The notes beneath the pieces were generated by a model. That model did no database searches and had not been told where the DNA came from. It saw nothing but the letters and a program-made list of their open reading frames with translations. A DNA stretch of 28,600 bases from an uncultured Muribaculaceae bacterium. Its GTDB lineage: Bacteria; Bacteroidota; Bacteroidia; Bacteroidales; Muribaculaceae. The translations under genes were made by a program, and so were the position numbers. The DNA is taken from positions 1 through 28,600 of the forward strand of contig CABUTS010000034.1 in assembly GCA_902494515.1 (NCBI GenBank), written 5' to 3'. Below are positions 1-7,408 of the stretch, piece by piece (position 1 is the stretch's first letter; every line of letters starts with the position of its first letter).

Positions 1-27
1 AGGAATCTCTTGTTTATGTCTCGCCAT
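1..27 (-). CDS. 5' end of a leftward gene, product unknown
   Basis: Only the first nine codons are visible, reading M-A-R-H-K-Q-E-I-P leftward off the window edge. The call depends on a good upstream promoter (136-167) and on the lack of any other explanation for that promoter. A lysine/arginine-rich start without a signal peptide suggests a cytoplasmic protein. The family cannot be named from nine residues. Confidence 0.45.
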
Positions 28-135
28 GGGGTTTAGGTGTTAGTTACAGTTGCAAAGGTAACTAAAGTCCCTGACTTTTCATTCCCTTTGGCGAAAGCAG
101 TTCATGTCCCTTTCATAATTTCATAAAGTTTGTGG

Positions 136-167
136 CAAAGTTACAATCTACCCGTTATTTTTCCAAA
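136..167 (-). promoter_or_regulatory. Bacteroidetes-type promoter for the leftward gene
   Basis: Read on the minus strand there is TTTG at 167-164, a 20-nt spacer, and TAACTTTG at 143-136. This matches the -33/-7 pattern of the Bacteroidetes primary sigma factor. A second -7-like box, TACCTTTG, lies at 60-53 closer to the start codon but without an obvious -33 partner. The predicted leader from the distal promoter is about 100 nt. The rest of 28-305 holds only AT-rich spacer and a direct repeat. Confidence 0.6.
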
Positions 168-271
168 TTTGCAGCGCGGAATTTGACGCAAAAGAGCAAA
201 AAACGTTGAAAAAATCAGAATATCGCGCGTCTAATGCAAAAACCGCAACAATACATTATATATATTAAACT

Positions 272-314
272 GCAAGAATCAGCCCGCAGCATCTGTCCGC
301 AAGAATCAGTCCGC
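272..314. repeat. direct repeat pair spanning the recO stop codon
   Basis: GCAAGAATCAGCCCGC at 272-287 recurs as GCAAGAATCAGTCCGC at 299-314, one mismatch in 16 and a period of 27. The recO stop codon (306-308) lies in the right copy, so the left copy is a duplicate of the gene's end lying downstream of it. Confidence 0.7.
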
Positions 315-1073
315 CATCATGCGAAGGATGGTGAGCGATGTAGGCTCGGGGAGCGACGGAAAATGGGTCTGGAAATAGAGGAGTATCCGGTCGAGGACCA
401 GATTGCGGTAGAAACGGCTCATTTTGAAATGTCCGGAATTGCGGAATGTCATGCGCGAAAGCTGATAAGCCGCAGCAGCTTCGCCCGGCGGGAGAAAATG
501 GCGGTGGGGTGGCTGCGCGGCGACGAACACGCCCCCGGCGAGATCGAAAAAACACCCCTCCCGGTAGCTTCCCCAGTCCGGCTCTATGCCCAGAAAACGG
601 CTGAGCCCCATCAGAAAACAGATATGGAAATTACACAGCTGGCCGGCGGTCAGCGGATATTCCACGCCGTCGCCCGACATTGCACCGACCTTGCCCAACG
701 CAGCAAGAAGCCGCAGCGACCGGTCGATATAGTCGAACAGATGCGGATCGGATTGCGCCTCGCGCAGGAGTCCGTTGAGCATCTCAGTGACAAACATCGC
801 CAGCGACGCTTTCAGCGGGTCAGCCGCCGGGGGAAGCACCACGGGGCGCACATCGCGGAAGCTGTGGATGTCGCGCCCGGGCCGGATGTCGGCCACGCAG
901 TCGAAGCGCCCGAGCGGCATCAGAAGTGCCCGCAGCCGCGAAGCGCTGCGCCCAGTTCCGGCCGGCACGAGCAGCGACATTCGTCCGGCCTGACGCGTAT
1001 AAACGCTCAGTATCGAGTTGCGGTCGGAATAGCGCACGGTCTTCAGCGCGATGCAATTCAGGCTAAGGTACAT
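306..1073 (-). CDS. recO: DNA repair protein RecO
   Basis: RecO binds single-stranded DNA and SSB and helps RecR load RecA at gaps in the RecF pathway of recombinational repair. The 255-residue length is normal. The N-terminus has the family's typical OB-fold opening (LNCIALKTVRYSDRNSILSV, about residues 5-24), followed by the mostly helical C-terminal domain. As in many Bacteroidetes members, I see no convincing four-cysteine zinc knuckle. The start is the ATG at 1073, with an in-frame TAG a short way upstream. It is transcribed away from the tRNA-Glu/rpsT unit. The promoter region contains a 24-bp tandem triplet (1096-1167), and its 3' end lies inside a short duplication (272-314). Family assignment is by sequence recognition. 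Confidence 0.88.
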   Translation of the reverse strand: MYLSLNCIALKTVRYSDRNSILSVYTRQAGRMSLLVPAGTGRSASRLRALLMPLGRFDCVADIRPGRDIHSFRDVRPVVLPPAADPLKASLAMFVTEMLNGLLREAQSDPHLFDYIDRSLRLLAALGKVGAMSGDGVEYPLTAGQLCNFHICFLMGLSRFLGIEPDWGSYREGCFFDLAGGVFVAAQPPHRHFLPPGEAAAAYQLSRMTFRNSGHFKMSRFYRNLVLDRILLYFQTHFPSLPEPTSLTILRMMAD

Positions 1074-1095
1074 TTTCGTGGGAATTATCAGCTAT

Positions 1096-1167
1096 ATCTA
1101 TTGTCCTTATCTCACATAAATCTATTGTCCTTATCTCAGCAATATCTTTTGTTTTTATCAAAGATTC
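1096..1167. repeat. three tandem 24-bp repeats upstream of recO
   Basis: Units start at 1096, 1120 and 1144 with an exact 24-bp period. The first two share the 19-base core ATCTATTGTCCTTATCTCA; the third is degenerate (ATCTTTTGTTTTTATCAAA). They lie 23 to 94 bp upstream of the recO start codon, in its leader or promoter region. An in-frame TAG rules out an extension of RecO through them. They could be an iterated operator or the product of slippage. Confidence 0.75.
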
Positions 1168-1251
1168 CAGAGCTGTTTTCGGAGTTTCGGACAGTTTTTC
1201 GGGGCAAAATTAACAAAAATCGGTCTAAATCAAACTTTTTTGCCAAAAAAA

Positions 1252-1283
1252 TTTGGCCACCTCAGAAAAAGAAGCTAACTTTG
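1252..1283 (+). promoter_or_regulatory. promoter of the tRNA-Glu / rpsT unit
   Basis: TTTG at 1252-1255, a spacer of exactly 20 nt, then TAACTTTG at 1276-1283: a full match to the Bacteroidetes housekeeping promoter. Transcription would begin near 1290, about 35 nt before the first tRNA. Confidence 0.75.
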
Positions 1284-1323
1284 CAGCGCAAAATTCCCCG
1301 GAAACGGGTGAAGTTGTGACCGG

Positions 1324-1395
1324 GGCCCATTCGTCTATCGGTTAGGACGCAAGATTTTCATTCTTGAAAGAGCAGTTCGATTCTGCTATGGGCTA
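1324..1395 (+). tRNA. tRNA-Glu (anticodon TTC), copy 1
   Basis: A 72-nt cloverleaf. The acceptor arm GGCCCAT pairs with ATGGGCT, with a G-U first pair. The anticodon stem is CAAGA/TCTTG around loop TTTTCAT, giving anticodon TTC. The T arm contains GTTCGATTC. CCA is not encoded. It lies 41 nt upstream of rpsT and downstream of a consensus promoter, so the tRNA is probably cut from a tRNA-rpsT transcript. An identical copy lies at 1859-1930. Confidence 0.95.
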
Positions 1396-1436
1396 CTTAT
1401 TAACAAGATTATCAGAAGAAAACGCAATTTTAAAAA

Positions 1437-1691
1437 ATGGCAAACCATAAATCTGCTTTAAAACGTATTCGCCAAGCTGAAAGCCGCCGCCTCCGTAACC
1501 GTTACTACGCCAAGACCGCCCGCAACGCCGTGCGTCGTCTCCGCGCTATGACCGATAAGGCTGCTGCTCAGGAAACTTACGTGAAGGTCGTTGCCATGCT
1601 CGACCGCCTCGCTTCTAAGAACACCATCTCCAAGAACAAGGCTTCCAACCTCAAGAGCAAGCTCGCCCTCCACATCAACAAGCTCGGCTAA
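1437..1691 (+). CDS. rpsT: 30S ribosomal protein S20
   Basis: S20 binds the 5' domain and helix 44 of 16S rRNA and is needed early in small-subunit assembly. The 84-residue protein opens with MANHKSALKRIRQAE, the family signature, and is strongly basic and helical throughout. Length is normal. The ATG at 1437 follows an A-rich leader with no clear Shine-Dalgarno, usual for Bacteroidetes. It sits between two identical tRNA-Glu genes; from general knowledge, a tRNA-Glu before rpsT is common in Bacteroidales, but a second copy after it is not something I recognise. Codon use is strongly biased, fitting high expression. Confidence 0.97.
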   Translation: MANHKSALKRIRQAESRRLRNRYYAKTARNAVRRLRAMTDKAAAQETYVKVVAMLDRLASKNTISKNKASNLKSKLALHINKLG

Positions 1692-1824
1692 TTCGACCGC
1701 GCCCCCGGCTTCTGCTCCCTCGATTAACATTCAGCCCCCAAACAAAATCTTGTTTCCGGGTGTTATGCAAGAAAAGCAAAAGCCAGAATAAGAGAAAATT
1801 CTCGTAATTGTATATACAACGGAG

Positions 1825-1848
1825 CCATCAGCTTGCGAAAGCTGATGG
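1825..1848 (+). terminator. perfect 10-bp hairpin between rpsT and tRNA-Glu copy 2
   Basis: CCATCAGCTT (1825-1834) and AAGCTGATGG (1839-1848) form a perfect stem with loop GCGA. There is no following T tract and it ends 10 nt before the second tRNA, so it is more likely a processing or stability element than a true terminator. Confidence 0.5.
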
Positions 1849-1858
1849 AATCCAAGAG

Positions 1859-1930
1859 GGCCCATTCGTCTATCGGTTAGGACGCAAGATTTTCATTCTT
1901 GAAAGAGCAGTTCGATTCTGCTATGGGCTA
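1859..1930 (+). tRNA. tRNA-Glu (anticodon TTC), copy 2
   Basis: Identical over all 72 nt to the tRNA at 1324-1395; identity continues for one base upstream and three downstream (1323-1398 versus 1858-1933). I see no good TTTG/TAnnTTTG promoter just upstream, so it is probably read from the rpsT transcript. A strong terminator hairpin follows at 1940-1972. The flanks differ entirely from those of copy 1, so the duplication covers little more than the tRNA itself. Confidence 0.95.
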
Positions 1931-1939
1931 CTTCCGCTT

Positions 1940-1972
1940 GCGGCAATCGGTTATCCAACCGGTTGTCGCTTT
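1940..1972 (+). terminator. intrinsic terminator after tRNA-Glu copy 2
   Basis: A 13-bp stem with two G-U pairs: arms 1940-1952 and 1957-1969, loop ATCC, then TTTC. It begins 9 nt past the tRNA and is well placed to end the tRNA-rpsT-tRNA transcript before the protease gene. Confidence 0.65.
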
Positions 1973-2044
1973 CGGCGTTATATCCCATTTTCAAGATCCG
2001 GCATCAGTTTCCATGCTGACGCTCGATGCGACCTACCTCTTGCA

Positions 2045-3649
2045 ATGAACAAAATCAGATACTTCATATTAACCCTGGTCGGTGCGGTGGCACTGACGGC
2101 GACGGGGGCGCCGGCATCCGGAGTTCCGGTCAAGGTCACGGCGCCCGATGGGACCGAGCTTTGGGTGCGAGCCGTCGGCGACGAAAACAACCGTCATTTC
2201 GAGACCCTCGACGGCGAGCTGGTCAGCTGGCTCCCGCAAGTGCGCCAGCAACTCTTCCCCAAGGCGCTGAAAGACAAACTTTTCCCGCGATTTCTCAACC
2301 AACGGCAATCCCTGGCAAATCGCACAGTGCCAGCTTCCGGCAGCCCCAAATTCCTGGTAGTACTCGTGGATTTCCCGGACCGCCAATTCGCGGTTGAAGA
2401 GCCCCTTGCAGTTTTCAGCGAACTGCTTAATGCTACCTCAGCCGATGGGAATCAGGACCCCGGAAGCGGCATTGCAGTGAAGTCCGCCCGAAGCTATTTC
2501 GAAGCCAGTTCCGCCGGACAGTTTTCGCCTGATTTTCAACTTGTCGGACCGGTTACCATGGCGAACAACGCCCGCTATTACGCCAGTGTCGGACTCGACG
2601 ATTCCCCGGCAACAAATATGGTGATCGAAGCATGCCAGATACTTGATTCCGAGGTCGATTTCACCGAATTTGACCTCGACGGCGACGGTATCTGCGACAA
2701 CGTCTACTTCTTTTATGCCGGGCAGGGACAGGCCGACGGCGGCGGCACATCAACTATCTGGCCGCACTCCGCTACGCTCAGCACTTTCGGCAAGTCGCTG
2801 ACAGTCGACGGGATAGCTATCGAAAACTACGCCTGCTCGCCGGAGCAGAACGGCCGCAAACAGTTCACGGGTATCGGCACATTCTGCCATGAATTCTGCC
2901 ACGTGCTCGGCCTCAAGGACTTATACTGCAACGGCGGTCTACACCCCGGCTACTTCTCGCTGATGGCCAGCGGAAACTACAACGACGGCGGCTACACCCC
3001 TCCCCTGCTCTCGTCGTTCGAGCGTCTTTCGCTCGGCTGGCTCACGACCGAAGAGCTGGCAGCTTCCGGCGATGTAACTCTCAGTCCGTTAAGCGACTCC
3101 AATCACGCTCTGCGCCTTTCCACACCCCACGAAAACGAATATTTCCTCCTTGAAAACCGTCCGCAGCAGGGGTGGGATTCGCACCTGCCCGGCGAAGGAT
3201 TGCTCATATGGCACATCGACTACGACCAGCAAGCCTGGGACAACAACACCCCCAATACCTCGGCTTTTCGCCGCGTAGACCTGCTCCGCGCCGTCTCCAC
3301 CGGCGGGGCCTTCACACCCTTCCCCGGGCCGGCCGGAGTCACCACGATATCCGACACCACAACCCCATCACTGACCACCCACGCCGGCGAGTCGCTCGGC
3401 GTAACCCTCTCGGAGATAGCCTTTTTCCCTTCACCGTCAGTTGCCGGAGAGACCTCTTTGGTCACCTTTAGCGCGCTATTCACCGGCGCAGGTGTCAACG
3501 ACACCGAAACAGACCCGGCGAACGATCCCGTAACCGCGGTTTACTCCATTTCCGGACAAATTCTCCCCACCACCGACCCCGCAGAACTGCCGCCCGGATT
3601 TTACATTTTGCGCCGCGCCTCAGGCGCCACCTCGAAATTCCGGAAATAG
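2045..3649 (+). CDS. secreted M6 family (immune inhibitor A-like) metalloprotease
   Basis: A probable extracellular zinc endopeptidase. From the ATG at 2045 (MNKIRYFILTLVGAVALTATGAPA) there is a clean signal peptide; the reading frame stays open upstream through the tRNA, but that part is not credible coding. The zinc site is HEFCHVLGLKD, with H282, E283, H286 and downstream D292, the HExxHxxGxxD pattern of M6 enzymes. A calcium-type acidic loop, DLDGDGICDNVYF, precedes it. The last 35 or so residues (YSISGQILPTT...PPGFYILRR) resemble the short C-terminal sorting tails of Bacteroidales exported proteins. Total 534 aa. It follows a tRNA terminator and has no recognisable promoter. The substrate is unknown; host or dietary protein degradation is inference. 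Confidence 0.85.
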   Translation: MNKIRYFILTLVGAVALTATGAPASGVPVKVTAPDGTELWVRAVGDENNRHFETLDGELVSWLPQVRQQLFPKALKDKLFPRFLNQRQSLANRTVPASGSPKFLVVLVDFPDRQFAVEEPLAVFSELLNATSADGNQDPGSGIAVKSARSYFEASSAGQFSPDFQLVGPVTMANNARYYASVGLDDSPATNMVIEACQILDSEVDFTEFDLDGDGICDNVYFFYAGQGQADGGGTSTIWPHSATLSTFGKSLTVDGIAIENYACSPEQNGRKQFTGIGTFCHEFCHVLGLKDLYCNGGLHPGYFSLMASGNYNDGGYTPPLLSSFERLSLGWLTTEELAASGDVTLSPLSDSNHALRLSTPHENEYFLLENRPQQGWDSHLPGEGLLIWHIDYDQQAWDNNTPNTSAFRRVDLLRAVSTGGAFTPFPGPAGVTTISDTTTPSLTTHAGESLGVTLSEIAFFPSPSVAGETSLVTFSALFTGAGVNDTETDPANDPVTAVYSISGQILPTTDPAELPPGFYILRRASGATSKFRK

Positions 3650-3653
3650 CCAT

Positions 3654-3702
3654 AAGCAACGTAGGGACGCGCGCCAAGAGCGAGCATCCCTACGTTGCTT
3701 TT
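3654..3702. terminator. long inverted repeat after the M6 protease gene
   Basis: Arms 3654-3667 and 3687-3700 pair perfectly over 14 bp (core GCAACGTAGGGA), with a 19-nt loop, followed by TTTC. It begins four bases after the protease stop codon and can serve as its terminator. Its GTAGGGACGC-type sequence looks like an interspersed repeat rather than a unique terminator. Confidence 0.65.
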
Positions 3703-3732
3703 CAGGGGGGAGAAAATTACTCCGGGCCTTTA

Positions 3733-3797
3733 GGGGGACAAACACTGCCCCGATGTACTTTTTTGGGGAGGGGAACAAACAGTGCCCCGGTGTCTTT
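3733..3797. repeat. imperfect tandem repeat abutting the DUF4831 stop codon
   Basis: Copy 1 (3733-3761) and copy 2 (3770-3797) share the pattern GGGGRACAAACASTGCCCCG followed by RTGT and a T run, with a 37-bp period. Copy 2 runs into the stop codon (3796-3798) of the minus-strand gene, so on the coding strand the pair forms the start of its 3' UTR. Confidence 0.7.
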
Positions 3798-4902
3798 ACC
3801 GGATTGCCGGGCCCTGGCGGCTGATGGCGCCGGTGCGGGGGTCGTAGATTACGAAGATGGCTTTCTTTTTGTCGGTAAACGAGTTTGGCGCGAGGCCGTA
3901 GGTCACACCTAACTGCGCGATTTCCAACCGTTTGGAAGCCACGGTTTCACCATCGAAGCTAACCGAGGCGGTCAGCTCGCCGGGGATGCAGTAGGGCACA
4001 CCGTTTTTCGGGAAGGGGAGCGTTTCACCCTTCTCATTTTCAGGCATCTGGCCGCGGGCATCGACCTTCAGGTTCACATAAACCGGAGCACCGGAAAGGT
4101 CGTCGGCAGCAACGATTCCGTCGACTGCCGAAAGACGTGCGACAACAATTTTAGCATCATTCTCCGATTCAACAGCCGAGGGGTCAATGAGATAGGTCTG
4201 CACCTGAGTGTAAGTGGAGGTCGTTCCGACAAACATCGCCATCAGGGCATCCTCCTGCGCCTGCAGATTGTTGAGCATCAGCTGCAGCGATGCGCCGTCG
4301 GGGGGCATCGTCTCGGCCTGACCGGAAATCAGCTCGCTGCGGGTCTGACGGATAGCGAAAATGGCCTGCGCGGCCAGCTCGGCACGTTTGGCGGTCGACT
4401 GGCTCTGAAGCATCTCCTCGCTGACCACCTGACGGGCAGCCTCGGTTTCGAGAGGCGTAGGCTGGGCGGCCTGGGGTTCGGGGAGCTCGGGAGATTCAAT
4501 CTGCATAATCTCTTCGGTGTTGATACTCAGCGGAATACCGGCAGCGTCAAGATCGATGACCACGGGATTGCCGTTCTTGAACTGCAGCGCGTAAGTCTGC
4601 CCGGTATCTATCACGCCGTGGGTCGACAGCACAGCCGACAGCAGCTTCACCGAGTGCGACTCCTTTGTAATGGGATTACTGATATTCAGATACTTAGGAG
4701 CATACTTATAAAATTCGCCCGGCTTCATGACCGTCACTTCGGCTTCGATGGTGACATCGATCATCGTCTTGGGCAGAGAGTAGACCAGCGCATACTCATT
4801 GGCTTTGGTGGCAGAGAGATGTTGCGCCACCTGCGCCTGCCCGACGGGGACAAACGCTGCGACCGCAAGCGCCACACATATAGTTTTAAGTTTCATAATC
4901 AT
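3796..4902 (-). CDS. DUF4831 family exported protein
   Basis: A 368-residue protein of the Bacteroidetes DUF4831 family; function unknown. It begins with a signal peptide (MKLKTICVALAVAAFVPVGQAQ) and no lipobox cysteine, so it is probably periplasmic or outer-membrane associated. The start could be the ATG at 4902 or the ATG two codons in (4896), which gives a more typical signal peptide. The body is mainly beta-type with an acidic, glutamine- and alanine-rich middle part (about residues 130-180) that may be helical. It lies 50 nt downstream of the NAD(P)HX repair gene on the same strand and is probably co-transcribed. There is a conserved-looking GxxYAL-type segment early in the protein, but no catalytic motif I recognise. 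Confidence 0.8.
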   Translation of the reverse strand: MIMKLKTICVALAVAAFVPVGQAQVAQHLSATKANEYALVYSLPKTMIDVTIEAEVTVMKPGEFYKYAPKYLNISNPITKESHSVKLLSAVLSTHGVIDTGQTYALQFKNGNPVVIDLDAAGIPLSINTEEIMQIESPELPEPQAAQPTPLETEAARQVVSEEMLQSQSTAKRAELAAQAIFAIRQTRSELISGQAETMPPDGASLQLMLNNLQAQEDALMAMFVGTTSTYTQVQTYLIDPSAVESENDAKIVVARLSAVDGIVAADDLSGAPVYVNLKVDARGQMPENEKGETLPFPKNGVPYCIPGELTASVSFDGETVASKRLEIAQLGVTYGLAPNSFTDKKKAIFVIYDPRTGAISRQGPAIR

Positions 4903-4952
4903 CTGATTTTCAATTAAAACACGCTTTCAGACTGGAGGGTTCACCGAAAGGC

Positions 4953-6470
4953 TTATTTCATCGTCTCGCGGATGGCCTTGCCGATGTTGGCGGCGATGTC
5001 GGAAGCCGTCACGCCGTATTCACCTTGCTCCTCCTGCGCCATCTCGCCGGCGTAGCCGTGGATGTAAACCGCTATGATCGCCGCGATTTCGGGAGGATAA
5101 CCGAGCGCCATCATCGACAGCAGCAGGCCGGTCAGCACATCGCCGCTTCCGGCGGTAGCCATCCCGGGGCAGCCCGAGGAGTTGAAGTAAATCTTTCCGT
5201 CGGGACGCACGATGGCGGTGTAATGTCCTTTAAGAATGATAATTATATTGTAATACTTCGCCATCTCTATGGCCTTGCGCAGACGCGCTTCCGACGACGG
5301 CTGCGGACCGAACATCCGGTCGAACTCCCCGGCGTGGGGGGTCAGCACCGAGAGGATGGGGACATTGTTGAGAATCGACGGACGGATGCTGATGCAGTTC
5401 AGCGCGTCGGCGTCGAGCACCACAGGCTTGTCAATGCTCGAGAGGAAATCCTCCAGAGCCTTGACAGTCATCTCGTTAGTGCCGATGCCGGGACCGATGG
5501 CAATGGCCGAGAAATCACGCTCGGGGTGGATTTCGGTCAGCTGATTGTCGCCACGGTTGGCACGGAACAGTGCCTCGGGCACCTGCGACTGAATGATTTC
5601 GTAGCCACAGCGCGGAGCACACACGGTCAGTTTGCCGACGCCGCCGCGAAGGGCGCCGCGGGCTGCCATGACCGCCGCCCCCATCATGCCGTAGCTGCCG
5701 GCATAGAGCAGCGCATTGCCGAAATCGGCCTTCGAGCAGAACATCGGCCGATGGTGCAGGCGCCGCTGGATATCGCGGTGCTCCACAAGACAGAATTCCG
5801 CCGGAATCGACGCCATGGCCTTCTGGCTCAGCCCGACGTCGAGCACCTTCCACTCGCCGATAAGCTCGGCATTGTCGGGGATGAAAAAGCATAGACGGGG
5901 GAACTGGATTGCCAGCGTCAGGGTGGCGTGGACAGTGTTACGGTTGATGATACGGGGGTTCCAGTCGCCGAACATCCCCGAAGGTAGGTCGATGGACACC
6001 ACTGTCGGATGCTCCTCGTTGATGTAGTTCACCAGCGACTGGAAGCCGCCGCGAAGCTCCTCGCGCAGTCCGGCGCCGAACAGACCGTCGACAACCAGAT
6101 GGCTCTGATAGATTTCCGGCGGGGTGAAACGGTTCGTAACCTCGTGGAAATCAATATCCGGCACCTCGTCGAGCAAGCGGTCGCGGGCTCCGGCGCACTC
6201 GGCCGAGAGCTTGTCGCCGCCGATGTTGAAAAGATAGACCGACGGACGGAAGCCGCGGTCACTGAGCAACCGGGCAGTAGCCAGGGCGTCGGCCCCGTTG
6301 TTGCCCGGGCCGGCGAAAATGATGGTGGGTTTGTTGGGGCGCCACCGCGCCGCTATCTCGTCGGCCACCCCTTCGGCCACACGCTCGATGATTTCGCCGG
6401 GGGGAATCCCCTCGGTCTCGATTGTCTGGCGCTCGATGGCGCGAATCTGTTCGTTGGTAAATAACTTCAT
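4953..6470 (-). CDS. nnr: bifunctional NAD(P)HX epimerase / ADP-dependent NAD(P)HX dehydratase
   Basis: Repairs hydrated NADH and NADPH: the N-terminal YjeF_N domain (about residues 1-215) interconverts R and S forms, and the C-terminal ribokinase-like domain (about 225-500) dehydrates the S form using ADP. In the first half FAGPGNNGADALATARLL is the typical YjeF_N nucleotide-binding loop. In the second, the GPGIGTN segment and CPGMATAGSGDVLTGLL, with the GSGD catalytic loop, mark the dehydratase. The ATG at 6470 (MKLFTNEQIRAIE) is preferred over one 42 nt further upstream, because the extra 14 residues look non-coding and other family members start like this. Length 505 aa is normal for the fused form. 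Divergent from hpt; upstream of DUF4831. Confidence 0.93.
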   Translation of the reverse strand: MKLFTNEQIRAIERQTIETEGIPPGEIIERVAEGVADEIAARWRPNKPTIIFAGPGNNGADALATARLLSDRGFRPSVYLFNIGGDKLSAECAGARDRLLDEVPDIDFHEVTNRFTPPEIYQSHLVVDGLFGAGLREELRGGFQSLVNYINEEHPTVVSIDLPSGMFGDWNPRIINRNTVHATLTLAIQFPRLCFFIPDNAELIGEWKVLDVGLSQKAMASIPAEFCLVEHRDIQRRLHHRPMFCSKADFGNALLYAGSYGMMGAAVMAARGALRGGVGKLTVCAPRCGYEIIQSQVPEALFRANRGDNQLTEIHPERDFSAIAIGPGIGTNEMTVKALEDFLSSIDKPVVLDADALNCISIRPSILNNVPILSVLTPHAGEFDRMFGPQPSSEARLRKAIEMAKYYNIIIILKGHYTAIVRPDGKIYFNSSGCPGMATAGSGDVLTGLLLSMMALGYPPEIAAIIAVYIHGYAGEMAQEEQGEYGVTASDIAANIGKAIRETMK

Positions 6471-6551
6471 TGCTTTGAGGTAAACAACAGCTGTGGCAAC
6501 AACCGCCACCAATCAGTAACGGAAACTGCTGCAGCATTTCCGCTTCGACTG

Positions 6552-6559
6552 CAAAATTA
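6552..6559 (-). promoter_or_regulatory. probable -7 box for the nnr transcript
   Basis: TAATTTTG on the minus strand matches TAnnTTTG and lies about 80 nt before the nnr start. No TTTG was seen at the right distance upstream, so the call is weak. Confidence 0.4.
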
Positions 6560-6641
6560 CGGATTTTTCTCCAATCCTCCCGTAACTTATCGCAAAAACT
6601 GCGGAATCTTTACATATTTTCTGCAAAAAAACGCGGCCGCT

Positions 6642-6673
6642 TTTGGGGATACGCTGAAAATTTGCTAATTTTG
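6642..6673 (+). promoter_or_regulatory. promoter of hpt
   Basis: TTTG at 6642-6645, 20-nt spacer, TAATTTTG at 6666-6673. The predicted mRNA start is near 6680, leaving a leader of about 12 nt before the ATG at 6692. Confidence 0.7.
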
Positions 6674-6691
6674 CGCTATTATTCCAATCTG

Positions 6692-7237
6692 ATGAAAGAA
6701 GTCACTTACAACGGGCTGACCTTCCAGCCTTTTATACACCGCGAGCAGATTGATGCCCGCGTCAAGGAGCTCGGCAAGCAGATTACCGAAGAATACCGCG
6801 GCCGCTGCCCCCTGCTGGTGTGCGTGCTCAACGGCGCTTTCCCCTTCGCCTCGGATCTTTTCCGCGAAATCGACTGCGACGCTGAAATCACGTTCATACG
6901 TCTCAAGAGCTACCAGGGAACCTCTTCCACCGGCAGCATCAAGCAGATGATGGACCTCCACGAGAACCTCGAAGGGCGTCCGGTTATCGTAGTCGAAGAC
7001 ATCGTCGATACCGGCCACACCATCAAGCACCTGGTGGAGCAGCTCAAGGAACACAATCCCGGCGAGCTGAAGATTGCAACCCTGCTGTTCAAGCCCGAAT
7101 CGCTGCAGTGCGACATCCAGCCCGACTATGTCGGCTTCTCGATTCCCCCGAAGTTCATCATCGGCTTCGGTCTGGATCTCGACGGCCTGGCCCGCAACCT
7201 CAACGACATCTACGTCCTGAAGGAGCAGGCCGACTGA
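6692..7237 (+). CDS. hpt: hypoxanthine phosphoribosyltransferase
   Basis: Converts hypoxanthine (and usually guanine) plus PRPP to IMP/GMP in purine salvage. The PRPP-binding motif VIVVEDIVDTGHT is at about residues 98-110, with the paired acidic residues E102 and D103. The flexible loop has SYQGTSSTG (about 73-81), and the base-contacting end has KFIIGFGLDLDGLARNL. The start at ATG 6692 gives 181 aa, the normal length; an upstream TTG would place the start inside the promoter. It comes before adk on the same strand but is separated by 171 nt that contain a tandem repeat, so the two may be separate transcripts. Confidence 0.94.
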   Translation: MKEVTYNGLTFQPFIHREQIDARVKELGKQITEEYRGRCPLLVCVLNGAFPFASDLFREIDCDAEITFIRLKSYQGTSSTGSIKQMMDLHENLEGRPVIVVEDIVDTGHTIKHLVEQLKEHNPGELKIATLLFKPESLQCDIQPDYVGFSIPPKFIIGFGLDLDGLARNLNDIYVLKEQAD

Positions 7238-7303
7238 GTTTCGCCGGGAGCAGGCTGACCCGCTCCCGCGATACTCTATATGCCTCTCCCCCGGCGACTT
7301 CCC

Positions 7304-7335
7304 CGTCTCTCTCCCGGATCGTCTCTCTCCCGCAT
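7304..7335. repeat. 16-bp tandem duplication between hpt and adk
   Basis: CGTCTCTCTCCCGGAT (7304-7319) is followed directly by CGTCTCTCTCCCGCAT (7320-7335), one mismatch. It sits in a pyrimidine-rich spacer. A weak hairpin with CCGGA/TCCGG ends follows at about 7348-7372. Confidence 0.7.
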
Positions 7336-7408
7336 CTCTCCCCTTAGCCGGAGCACCCCTCAGTGTGTCCGGTTCCCTTCATTTCCAATGGTATAATCGC
7401 TACTAATA

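Noticed and set aside
234..1319. Long rightward open frame of 361 codons
   Set aside because: It is antisense to recO, and its composition is a GC-rich shadow with no recognisable domain.
1324..1930. Genomic-island boundary with tRNA-derived att sites
   Set aside because: The repeat is a whole tRNA gene rather than a 3' fragment, only rpsT lies between, and no integrase is present.
1808..2044. N-terminal extension of the M6 protease
   Set aside because: The frame runs through the second tRNA-Glu and its terminator; the signal peptide begins at 2045.
5025..5894. Rightward open frame of 289 codons opposite nnr
   Set aside because: Antisense to a gene with intact catalytic motifs; no domain was seen.
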